Notes under the pieces: generated by a model
Seen by the model: only the letters and a program-made list of their open reading frames with translations
What the model was told of the DNA's origin: nothing
Database searches by the model: none
Program-made: the position numbers and the translations under genes
Shown here: piece after piece, positions 7,464 through 13,880 of the stretch
How the letters are laid out: each line of letters begins with the position of its first letter
Position numbering within the stretch: position 1 is the first letter of the stretch
Source of the DNA: JARIHD01 sp964610985
GTDB lineage: Bacteria; Patescibacteriota; Saccharimonadia; Saccharimonadales; UBA4665
DNA: 32,898 bases
NCBI GenBank assembly: GCA_964610985.1
Contig: CAZSZJ010000013.1
Span: 1-32,898, forward strand
Direction: 5' to 3'

Positions 7464-8840
7464 TTACACATGCAAACGTTCCTTGATTTGGTTGATGGCG
7501 GCACGAAGGTCGGCGTCGATATGTGATTCTTTTTCGATCTTTTCGACGGAATGAATGGCGGTGGTGTGGTCCTTGCGGCCCAGCTCACGGGCAATTTTAG
7601 GAAAGCTGAGGTGCAGCTCGCTGCGCAGCATATACATAGCAACCTGGCGGGGGACGACAATATCTTTGTCGCGCTTTGGTCCAAGGATATCCTCGACGGC
7701 GATCTGAAAATGCCGGGCGGTGCGTTCAATGATTTGTTTGGCACTGATGTGTTTTGGTCGGGTTTGGTGGCTGCCAAGAAGGCTAGTGGCGATGTTCATG
7801 TCTGGGTCAAGGCCGCGCATTTCACAAAAAGCCAGCAACTGATTGAGCGCGCCTTCAAGTTCGCGGATGTTGGTTTGTACATTGGTGGCGAGATATTCGG
7901 TTACGTCGTGGGCCAGTTGCACATTGTGGTTACCGGCTTTTGTCTGCAAAATGGCACAGCGGGTTTCAAAGTCTGGCGTCTGCATATCGATACTCATCCC
8001 CCAGACAAACCGGGAGCGTAAACGTTCTTCGAGTGTTGGGATGTCGCGAGGTGGTTTGTCACTGCTGATAATAATCTGCTTGTTGGACTGATGCAGGGCA
8101 TTAAAGGTATGGAAGAATTCCTCTTGAATTTTTTCTTTGCCGGCGATGAACTGGATATCGTCGATTATGAGCACATCGGCGCTGCGATAAAAATCGGCAA
8201 AGTCGGTGTTCTTTTTGAACCGCACGGCATCGACGAACTCTTGCAGGAACTGCTCGCTGGACACGTATACTACACGGGCGTTTTGGTTTTGCTGCAAAAC
8301 GGCATTGCCGACGGCTTGAATAAGGTGTGTTTTGCCAATACCCACGCCACCATACAAAAAGAGCGGATTGTATTTGGACCCAGGCTGCGTGGCTATAGCC
8401 TGGCAGGCAGCGTAGGCCAGTTCGTTGCCAGAACCGACAATGAAGGTTTCAAAGGTATAGCGTTCATTAAGGCCGGGGCGATAGTCGCGGGATAGCGTAT
8501 TGGCGGGTGTTTTGCCAGGCGAATCAAGTAGCCGTTCGCCCCCGCCGCGGGAAGGGGTCAGTATAATTGTCTCTTCATCGGCTGTTGGTTTTGCTGCCGA
8601 TGAATGGATCTTATATTCAACGCGAATACCAGCAGCGCCGTTCTTTTCGAGCGTGTCAGCGATCAGCGTATTATATTTGCGTTCCAGTTGTTGCTTTATG
8701 AATACATTTGGTACGCCAATAATGAGGCTGTCGTTGTCTTGGCGGAGCAGCGTCGTATTTTTGAACCAAGTAACAAAGTTACCTCTAGAAATGGAGAGTT
8801 CGATCTCTCCTAAAACTGCTTGCCACAAGCCATTATGCAT
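7464..8840 (-). CDS. dnaA: Chromosomal replication initiator protein DnaA
   Basis: DnaA binds 9-mer boxes at oriC and opens the origin as an ATP-bound filament. All four domains can be seen (numbering from the ATG at 8840, 458 residues). Domain I begins at LWQAVLGEI. A short variable linker follows at about 85-120. The AAA+ domain has Walker A GGVGIGKT at 164-171 and Walker B VLIIDDIQF at about 223-231. Domain IV carries the DNA-binding GRKDHTTAIHS motif near the C-terminus. The chosen start has GAGGG about ten bases upstream. An in-frame TTG at 8894 would add 18 basic residues and has no such support. dnaN and recF follow in the same direction, and clusters of DnaA-box-like sequences flank the gene on both sides, which fits autoregulation and origin function. 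Confidence 0.97.
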   Translation of the reverse strand: MHNGLWQAVLGEIELSISRGNFVTWFKNTTLLRQDNDSLIIGVPNVFIKQQLERKYNTLIADTLEKNGAAGIRVEYKIHSSAAKPTADEETIILTPSRGGGERLLDSPGKTPANTLSRDYRPGLNERYTFETFIVGSGNELAYAACQAIATQPGSKYNPLFLYGGVGIGKTHLIQAVGNAVLQQNQNARVVYVSSEQFLQEFVDAVRFKKNTDFADFYRSADVLIIDDIQFIAGKEKIQEEFFHTFNALHQSNKQIIISSDKPPRDIPTLEERLRSRFVWGMSIDMQTPDFETRCAILQTKAGNHNVQLAHDVTEYLATNVQTNIRELEGALNQLLAFCEMRGLDPDMNIATSLLGSHQTRPKHISAKQIIERTARHFQIAVEDILGPKRDKDIVVPRQVAMYMLRSELHLSFPKIARELGRKDHTTAIHSVEKIEKESHIDADLRAAINQIKERLHV

Positions 8841-8894
8841 TGGCTTACTACCCTCACTTTTCTTCACTACTCGACTTGGTCGTCTACGAGTCAA

Positions 8895-9179
8895 TATACG
8901 CTATAGCTGCCGACTTTTCCACATAGTTTGTATTGATTACAATGAAATCTTGCCAAACATTCGATTTTAAGGGTTAAGTTATGCACAGATCTTTGCCCTC
9001 TCTTGAAAACTGTGGAAAATACTTGGCTAATCGTGGAAAACTTGCTAGACTTAGTGGGTTAAACATTGTTATTTTCACCCAAAATAGCAATATATAAAGG
9101 ACTGCATTCCGATTAGGTCCAAGCAGGGATACTTTTTTATTTGTCTCCCGGGCCCGGAATGCGATAAAGTGTAGGTAAT
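8895..9179. other. dnaA-rpmH intergenic region: oriC with DnaA boxes and divergent promoters
   Basis: This gap between divergent dnaA and rpmH holds four close matches to the relaxed DnaA-box consensus TTWTNCACA: TTTTCCACA at 8915-8923 (+), TTATGCACA at 8979-8987 (+), TTTTCCACA at 9011-9019 (-) and TTTTCCACG at 9032-9040 (-). An AT-rich stretch follows at about 9060-9100. The region also carries the dnaA promoter, possibly TATATT near 8893-8898 on the minus strand, and the rpmH promoter. The pairing of dnaA and rpmH with boxes between them is the classic bacterial origin layout. Whether unwinding occurs here or in the dnaA-dnaN gap cannot be decided by eye. Confidence 0.75.
9141..9170 (+). 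promoter_or_regulatory. Candidate rpmH promoter with GC palindrome in the spacer
   Basis: TTGTCT at 9141-9146 and TAAAGT at 9165-9170 are 18 bases apart and could be -35 and -10. The spacer contains the 10-base palindrome CCGGGCCCGG at 9148-9157. The -10 ends nine bases before the rpmH ATG, so the mRNA would have little or no leader. Confidence 0.45.
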
Positions 9180-9317
9180 ATGCCAAAACGAACGTTCCAA
9201 CCCAAAAAGCGCCACCGCGCCAAAGTGCACGGCTTTTTTGCACGCATGAAAGACCGCGCTGGCCGCGCCGTACTGCGTCGCCGCCGCAACAAGGGTCGCA
9301 CCTTGTTGACTCGCTAA
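9180..9317 (+). CDS. rpmH: 50S ribosomal protein L34 (bL34)
   Basis: A 45-residue, very basic protein beginning MPKRTFQPKKRHR, with the conserved HGFFARM and the Arg-rich RAVLRRRRNKGR that identify bL34. It is a small protein of the large ribosomal subunit that packs into 23S rRNA. The typical length is 44-46 residues, so it is complete, and the TAA stop is at 9315-9317. It lies just right of the origin and 51 bases upstream of rnpA on the same strand, the nearly universal rpmH-rnpA pair. A weak AGG is four bases before the ATG, and a -10-like TAAAGT ends nine bases before it, so translation may start on a nearly leaderless mRNA. Confidence 0.97.
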   Translation: MPKRTFQPKKRHRAKVHGFFARMKDRAGRAVLRRRRNKGRTLLTR

Positions 9318-9368
9318 ATGTAAATCTGCCGTCAACCGGCCAAAATAACGGAGACCGTCCGAAAGCCT

Positions 9369-9731
9369 ATGATCGACAAAACACACCGATTTCAGGGACT
9401 GGGTAGTCTCCGTTTTGTGTATCAAAAAGGCCAAACGATCCGCGGACCGCTCTGCGCTCTTAAATTTGCCTTAAATAATCGGCGCGTAACATACCGTGCT
9501 GCAGTAGTGGTGAGCCGCAAGGTCCACAAATCCGCCGTAGTACGCAATCGCATTCGCCGTCGACTATACGAAGTGATTCGGGAGCTCGATCCAGAGATAA
9601 AAGGAGCTTACGACCTCGTTTTTATGGTGTATAGTGAACAGCTGGCGGAATTGCCTATTACCGAGTTGCGGACCGCCGTACGCGAAAAATTAGAAAAAGC
9701 CCACATTTTGGGCGGCGTTTCAGGATCATAG
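9369..9731 (+). CDS. rnpA: Ribonuclease P protein component
   Basis: RnpA is the protein subunit of RNase P. It binds the RNA subunit and the 5' leader of pre-tRNA. The 120-residue length is usual. The signature is the central helix RNRIRRRLYEVIR at about 57-69, preceded by AAVVVSRKVHKSAV. The N-terminal HRFQGLGSLRFVYQKG corresponds to the conserved substrate-contact face. It sits between rpmH and yidC in one direction. The gap from rpmH (51 bases) has a CGGAGA about a dozen bases before the ATG, a loosely spaced ribosome-binding site. The small yidD gene often found between rnpA and yidC is absent: only 46 bases separate them. Confidence 0.96.
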   Translation: MIDKTHRFQGLGSLRFVYQKGQTIRGPLCALKFALNNRRVTYRAAVVVSRKVHKSAVVRNRIRRRLYEVIRELDPEIKGAYDLVFMVYSEQLAELPITELRTAVREKLEKAHILGGVSGS

Positions 9732-9741
9732 CCGCCGCCCA

Positions 9742-9764
9742 TGATATAGTAGGAACTAAAGGAG
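9742..9764 (+). promoter_or_regulatory. Candidate yidC promoter (extended -10) and ribosome-binding site
   Basis: TGATATAGT at 9742-9750 matches an extended -10. AAGGAG follows at 9759-9764, 13 bases before the yidC ATG. This suggests that yidC-jag can be transcribed apart from rpmH-rnpA. Confidence 0.45.
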
Positions 9765-9777
9765 AACTTGTACCTAG

Positions 9778-10740
9778 ATGTTTACGACGCTCATTGTTCA
9801 GCCAATTTTTAACTTATTGGTGTTTATCTACGCACTATTGCCCGGCCATAACTTCGGTCTCGCCATTGTGCTGTTTACGGTTGTTATTCGTTTGCTTATG
9901 TGGCCATTGGTCAAAAAGCAGCTGCACCAGGTAAAGCTAATGCGCAAAGTCCAACCGGAACTTAAAAAGATCAAAAAAGCCGCTGCCGGCGACAAGCGCA
10001 AAGAATCACTCCTCATGATGGAACTATATAAAGAGCGGGGAATCAGCCCGTTCGGACAGATTGGCGTTATTCTGCTGCAGATTCCTATTTTGTTTGGCCT
10101 GTATTCGGGTCTTCAGCGCGTTCTAAAGGATCCGCACGAAATGATTTCGTTCGCGTATCCGTTTTTGCAAGACTTTAGCTGGCTCAAGCAACTAGGCAGC
10201 AGTATCGAATTGTTTGACCACACATTCCTGAAGGTTATCGATATTACGCGTCCGGCTCTAGGAAGTACTGGCGTATATTGGCCGGCGCTGCTATTGGTGG
10301 CTGCCAGTGCTACGGCACAGTTCCTCCAGAGCAAGCAGCTGACGCCTCAGGACAAAGATGCCCGCAATTTGCGCACTATTTTGCGTGATGCTAAACAGGG
10401 AAAGCAAGCCGACCAATCGGAGGTAAACTCCGCTATGGGGCGCAGTACACTGTATCTGATGCCCGCATTGGTATTTATTTTTACCGTGCAACTGGCTTCG
10501 GCGCTCAGTCTCTACTGGCTGGTAAGTGGTATCGTTGCCTATATCCAGCAAAGACGCGTGCTCCGCGAAGACGTTGACGACATGGATGCGGTTGCAAGCA
10601 AGACCGGTAAATCGGGCAAGACCACCGTTACTGTTTCTAGCTCCCAGCGAGAGAAAAAAGCAACTCCAGCCGAGATTATCGACGAAAAGCCTAAAAAGGC
10701 AAGCAACAAGAAAGCAGCGCGCAAAAAACGGAGGAAGTGA
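9778..10740 (+). CDS. yidC: Membrane protein insertase YidC/OxaI
   Basis: YidC inserts and folds membrane proteins with or without SecYEG. This 320-residue form is the short type: it lacks the large periplasmic domain of Proteobacteria and begins directly with a transmembrane helix, without a lipoprotein signal. The conserved core is clear. TM1 runs to about residue 24, and a second helix follows with the conserved Arg (VVIRLLMWPL near 38-47). Then come a charged cytoplasmic hairpin at about 50-85, the GQIGVILLQIPILFGLY segment, and the last helices at about 220-260 ending in YIQQRRVL. The tail (about 270-320) is very Lys-rich, as in other YidC forms that contact ribosomes. The stop overlaps the start of jag by one base, so the two are translationally coupled. 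Confidence 0.95.
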   Translation: MFTTLIVQPIFNLLVFIYALLPGHNFGLAIVLFTVVIRLLMWPLVKKQLHQVKLMRKVQPELKKIKKAAAGDKRKESLLMMELYKERGISPFGQIGVILLQIPILFGLYSGLQRVLKDPHEMISFAYPFLQDFSWLKQLGSSIELFDHTFLKVIDITRPALGSTGVYWPALLLVAASATAQFLQSKQLTPQDKDARNLRTILRDAKQGKQADQSEVNSAMGRSTLYLMPALVFIFTVQLASALSLYWLVSGIVAYIQQRRVLREDVDDMDAVASKTGKSGKTTVTVSSSQREKKATPAEIIDEKPKKASNKKAARKKRRK

Positions 10741-11204
10741 TGGAAGAAGCCATTCAGTTTGCCAAGAAATACCTAGAAGACCTGTTATCATTCTTTGGAC
10801 TCAATACTGAAGTACATGCATCCAATGAAGACGATGTCATCGAATTGGAAGTGCCGTCCACGCATCTGAATGGTTTTTTGATCGGCCAGCGTGGCGAAAA
10901 CATGCGCTCCATGCAGTTTTTGGTGAGTAACGCTCTCAAAAACAAGGGCTTTGAATACACCCGCGTAAATGTAGATATCGCCGACTATAAGAAACAGCGA
11001 GCCGAGCGCTTGAGCGGCCAAGCCGAAGAATGGGTTAAAAAGGTCAAAGAAACGGGTAAGCCTATGGACCTCAAACCTATGAGTGCCGTAGATCGTCGTA
11101 CTATCCATCGCCTTGCTCAGGAATATGGCCTCACGAGCGAATCCGTTGGCGAAGGCCGAGACCGGCACATTGTCCTGAAGAAAGTCGCCGAAGACGAAGC
11201 GTAG
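10740..11204 (+). CDS. jag: RNA-binding protein Jag/KhpB-like (KH plus R3H domains, short form)
   Basis: The protein has a KH domain with the GQRGENM loop around residues 49-55 and an R3H domain around 115-150 with RRTIHRLAQEYGL followed by GRDRHIVL. This pairing is specific to Jag (KhpB/EloR), an RNA-binding protein that partners KhpA and affects cell elongation and envelope synthesis in Gram-positive bacteria. At about 154 residues it lacks the N-terminal Jag-N domain found in many homologues. Start choice: GGAGG at 10730-10734 is five bases from the ATG at 10740, which shares its A with the yidC TGA. A GTG at 10737 is also possible but too close to that site. Coupling with yidC is the common arrangement. 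A perfect hairpin at 11204-11223 begins at the last base of the stop codon. Confidence 0.93.
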   Translation: MEEAIQFAKKYLEDLLSFFGLNTEVHASNEDDVIELEVPSTHLNGFLIGQRGENMRSMQFLVSNALKNKGFEYTRVNVDIADYKKQRAERLSGQAEEWVKKVKETGKPMDLKPMSAVDRRTIHRLAQEYGLTSESVGEGRDRHIVLKKVAEDEA

Positions 11205-11223
11205 CCCCATACGTCTATGGGGC
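11204..11223 (+). terminator. Hairpin at the end of jag
   Basis: GCCCCATA and TATGGGGC form a perfect 8-base-pair stem with a 4-base loop starting at the jag stop codon. There is no T-run after it on the plus strand, so it may be an mRNA 3'-end stabiliser or a factor-dependent stop, not a standard intrinsic terminator. Confidence 0.5.
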
Positions 11224-11427
11224 CAATGGCACTATGAAATATCGCGAGCGCATTATCAACGGCGGCGAAACAAAGTCGTCGCTCTTTAGTGATGATAAGA
11301 AGTTATTCACGGTATATTGCATATACGTCCTTTCTAAAACAGCAAAATAAAAAGCCCTCGCCAAGGCGAGAGCTGTGTAGCTGCTAACAACGATTATATC
11401 ACATTATTTTTTTGCGCCGATAATCAC
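11205..11427. other. jag-GT4 intergenic region with minus-strand -10, hairpin-U-tract and possible tiny ORFs
   Basis: The gap holds the jag hairpin, an extended -10 TGATATAAT on the minus strand at 11393-11401, and a minus-strand terminator hairpin at 11353-11374. Beyond that hairpin on the minus strand is a 35-codon ORF (11215-11322) whose ATG is preceded by AAAGGACG. A plus-strand 38-codon ORF (11234-11350, beginning MKYRERIING) overlaps it and has no ribosome-binding site. I recognise neither small ORF, and both may be chance. Confidence 0.4.
11345..11374 (-). terminator. Intrinsic terminator downstream of the GT4 gene (minus strand)
   Basis: On the minus strand a stem built around CTCGCC/GGCGAG, extended by AGC/GCT with one mismatch, is followed directly by TTTTTATTTT. 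It lies about 55 bases past the stop of the GT4 gene ending at 11428. An extended -10 just before it (11393-11401) means it could also end a very short separate transcript. Confidence 0.7.
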
Positions 11428-12549
11428 CTACTCTGTAGTATCGATGAGGCTTTTATAGACATCAAGCGTTTGGACGGCCATACGCTGCCAGGAGAACTTT
11501 TTGAGTTGAGCTGAGCCATTTGCGATGAGTGTTTCACGCAGTTTTTTGTCGGTTAAAATGTCATTAATTTTATCGGCCATGTCGCGCGGGTTTTCGGGGT
11601 TAAAATAGTGGGCGGCAGGGCCGTAGACTTCGGGCAGGCAGGTGGCGTTGCTGGATGCGACTGGAGCGCCATGGGCCATTGCCTCCATGGCTCCCAGCCC
11701 GAACCCTTCGCTGAGCGATGGAAAGGCGTATACGCAGGTATGCTCATACAGCCATTTGAGTTCTTCGTCGGGGATAAAACCGGTGAATATGATTCGGTCT
11801 CGCAATGGATGATCGGCTAGGCTTTTTTCGAGTTCCTGATAGTGGATTTCTTTTTTGCCGACGAGTACCAGTTTGAGTTTTGGGTGTTTTTTGTGCAGCA
11901 AGGTGAATGCTTGTACAAGCGCTAACACGTTTTTGTGCGGAAAAGCATTGCCGACATACAAGATAAATTCATCTTTGGCGGTAATATGCTTGGGCTGAAT
12001 AGCAGCGGTTTCGAGTGGTGGTTCGCTTGATTCATAGGTGACGACGAGCTTGTTTTTGACGGATGGCTGGTAGTTTGCCAGATCGGCAGCCACATAATTA
12101 GTTGGTACGATGATCTTCTCTGACTTCCAATGACTCCAGATAAATAAGAAGCGGTAGAGCTTCATTTTGAGCCAGTACACAACTGGGTTGGCCGCGCCGC
12201 GGCGCACAAAATGGAACATGGTCAGATCGTGCGTTGTGGTTACGATATTACCGAAATATAACAGGGGTTGTTGAGTCATGGTGAAGTGTACGAGGTCAGG
12301 TCTGAGACTATGTAATTGCCGCGTAAAACCGATTTGCTGCAAAGGGTTGAACGAAAATTGTGCATAGGGGCAGGGGAGGGCAGTAAAATTCGCGGCGTGC
12401 GGTTGCCAGTCATCTTCGGGACGCAATAAGACGGTATAGCGGTGGTAGGTGTCGATGTTTTGCAGATGCTCCAGTAGGCGGTCGGTGTACCGGCCTGTGG
12501 TCGTAGGGCGAATACGGGCGTCGATGACAATGTGTTTCTTGGCAGACAT
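11428..12549 (-). CDS. GT4-family glycosyltransferase
   Basis: A complete GT-B fold glycosyltransferase of about 373 residues. The N-terminal half opens with a strand and the RPTTTGRYTDRLLEHL helix, and the C-terminal half has FILYVGNAFPHKN followed by the EX7E motif in SEGFGLGAMEAM. GT4 enzymes are retaining transferases (for example mannosyl- or glucosyltransferases) that use nucleotide sugars on the cytoplasmic face. The sugar and acceptor are not readable here. An open frame continues upstream to 12654 but overlaps the divergent gene. The ATG at 12549 is chosen because a TATAAT ends ten bases before it; a GTG/TTG start further up would lie upstream of this -10. There is no Shine-Dalgarno sequence. 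It is transcribed alone and divergently from the O-antigen-ligase-like gene, with an intrinsic terminator downstream. Confidence 0.9.
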   Translation of the reverse strand: MSAKKHIVIDARIRPTTTGRYTDRLLEHLQNIDTYHRYTVLLRPEDDWQPHAANFTALPCPYAQFSFNPLQQIGFTRQLHSLRPDLVHFTMTQQPLLYFGNIVTTTHDLTMFHFVRRGAANPVVYWLKMKLYRFLFIWSHWKSEKIIVPTNYVAADLANYQPSVKNKLVVTYESSEPPLETAAIQPKHITAKDEFILYVGNAFPHKNVLALVQAFTLLHKKHPKLKLVLVGKKEIHYQELEKSLADHPLRDRIIFTGFIPDEELKWLYEHTCVYAFPSLSEGFGLGAMEAMAHGAPVASSNATCLPEVYGPAAHYFNPENPRDMADKINDILTDKKLRETLIANGSAQLKKFSWQRMAVQTLDVYKSLIDTTE

Positions 12550-12567
12550 ACTGGCTCTCATTATACT
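12539..12567 (+). promoter_or_regulatory. Promoter of the O-antigen-ligase-like gene
   Basis: TTGGCA at 12539-12544 and TATACT at 12562-12567 are separated by exactly 17 bases, a strong -35/-10 pair. The -10 ends eight bases before the ATG, so the mRNA should be leaderless or nearly so. The -35 lies inside the first codons of the divergent GT4 gene, and the -10 overlaps that gene's own -10. Confidence 0.7.
12560..12565 (-). promoter_or_regulatory. -10 element of the GT4 gene, overlapping the divergent -10
   Basis: TATAAT on the minus strand shares four base pairs with the plus-strand TATACT at 12562-12567. The two promoters cannot be occupied by polymerase at the same time, so the divergent genes should be mutually exclusive at the level of a single initiation event. 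Confidence 0.6.
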
Positions 12568-12575
12568 GTAAGTTG

Positions 12576-13880
12576 ATGCAACTTCTGCGACGTATTCCTT
12601 TGATAGCCAGCCAAATACTATTGGTCTATATGCCGTTTCATATCTTTTTGTCACAGTGGATCAGTATGTATACGGGGGGGCTTGACCTCTGGAAGATAGG
12701 GAAAGACGTGCTCCTGATCGGAGTAGTAGTGTTCACAATTTGTTTGGTTTTGGTGCAGGGGAAAGCAAACAAAATCTTTAGGACGCTGTTGGGTTTTGCA
12801 GCTGCATATGGTGTTATGCATTTGGTTCTATGGGCCTTTAATCCAGATATTTATGGCCGGAGCGCCATGATTGGTACGGTCTATAATATGCGGCTACCTC
12901 TGTTTCTCATCTTGGGATACGGATCGGTGCTGCTGATGCCTAAGTTCGTCTTTAGTTCGCTTATTAAATTGGCGTTGGCCCTGAGTACGGTTGTCGCCGT
13001 TTTGGGCATTATCCAGTATTTCCTACCCCCCGATCTACTGACGCATTTTGGATATAGCGTTGAACGTGGTGCTCGTCCGTCGTTTATTATTGATACTAAC
13101 GATGGTTTGATCCGTATCATGTCTACCCTGCGCGAACCGAATGTCCTTGGGGCTTATCTGCTTTTGCCGATAACTGGGATAGTGACTCTGTTATGCAGCA
13201 CGAGACAAGAGAAAAATCGGCGGATTTTGCTTGGCGGGCTGCTCGGCGTTCATATGCTTGCCTTGGCTTTGACTTTTTCGCGCAGCGCATGGCTGGCAAC
13301 GGCGGTATCAGTCGCGGTGGCCGTCCTGTGGCAGTTCCGTGCTGTCGTAGGTGTTTACTCAAAGCGGTGGTGGCTGCCGCTGGCAGGCTCGGGCATTGTG
13401 CTTATCGCTGGGTTTTTCTTTTTGCAAAAAATGACCGTCTTTCAGCAGTACATCCTGCACTCCAACCCAACCGAAGAAACGAACGACCTGGATTCAAACG
13501 ACTATCATCTATTATATGTGCAGCAAGGGCTTGAAGGTATTGCTGAAAGGCCGCTGGGCCACGGTCCGGGCACAGCGGGCCTGGCTTCGATTTCGAACCC
13601 GAGGGGTGGCCAGCTGACCGAGAACTATTACGTTCAAATTGGATACGAAGTGGGCGCTATTGGCCTGGCACTTTTTGTGGCGTTTAACGTATGGCTGTAT
13701 ATGCGGCTATGGCGGCGGCAGGACGTTTTTGGGCTAGTACTGTGCGCAAGCTTTATAGGCTATTTTGTCGTCAATATGCTGTTACACACCTGGAGTAATG
13801 AGGCGGTGGCGGCACAGTGGTGGCTGTTGGCCGGCATGGCTCTTTCGTCTGGCAAGACTGGCGCTGCTAGCGGCCGATAA
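12576..13880 (+). CDS. O-antigen ligase / Wzy polymerase-like membrane protein
   Basis: A polytopic protein of about 434 residues with roughly ten to twelve hydrophobic segments. A large extracytoplasmic loop at about 285-350 contains an HGPGTAGLASIS stretch and ENYYVQIGYEVGAIGL. This pattern, a Wzy_C-type loop with a conserved His/Gly run followed by NYY..., is typical of WaaL ligases, Wzy polymerases and related oligosaccharide transferases. They use undecaprenyl-linked glycans on the outer face of the cytoplasmic membrane. The ATG at 12576 follows a strong promoter by eight bases; a TTG at 12573 is also in frame. There is no ribosome-binding site. The 3' end overlaps the convergent GT2 gene by 14 bases. 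Polymerase and ligase cannot be told apart from sequence; in a cell without lipopolysaccharide the acceptor would be something other than lipid A. Confidence 0.82.
   Translation: MQLLRRIPLIASQILLVYMPFHIFLSQWISMYTGGLDLWKIGKDVLLIGVVVFTICLVLVQGKANKIFRTLLGFAAAYGVMHLVLWAFNPDIYGRSAMIGTVYNMRLPLFLILGYGSVLLMPKFVFSSLIKLALALSTVVAVLGIIQYFLPPDLLTHFGYSVERGARPSFIIDTNDGLIRIMSTLREPNVLGAYLLLPITGIVTLLCSTRQEKNRRILLGGLLGVHMLALALTFSRSAWLATAVSVAVAVLWQFRAVVGVYSKRWWLPLAGSGIVLIAGFFFLQKMTVFQQYILHSNPTEETNDLDSNDYHLLYVQQGLEGIAERPLGHGPGTAGLASISNPRGGQLTENYYVQIGYEVGAIGLALFVAFNVWLYMRLWRRQDVFGLVLCASFIGYFVVNMLLHTWSNEAVAAQWWLLAGMALSSGKTGAASGR

Noticed and set aside
7232..7777. A 181-codon minus-strand open frame across the end of dnaA and the gap
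   Set aside because: It is an alternative frame of the well-supported dnaA coding region and crosses the DnaA-box cluster; its product is low-complexity.
9075..9434. A 119-codon minus-strand open frame over rpmH and the start of rnpA
   Set aside because: It overlaps two certain genes (L34 and RnpA) on the opposite strand and is best explained as a shadow frame.
11234..11350. A 38-codon plus-strand ORF after jag, considered as a remnant of mnmE
   Set aside because: The translation has no GTPase motif or similarity to the MnmE N-terminus, and there is no ribosome-binding site.
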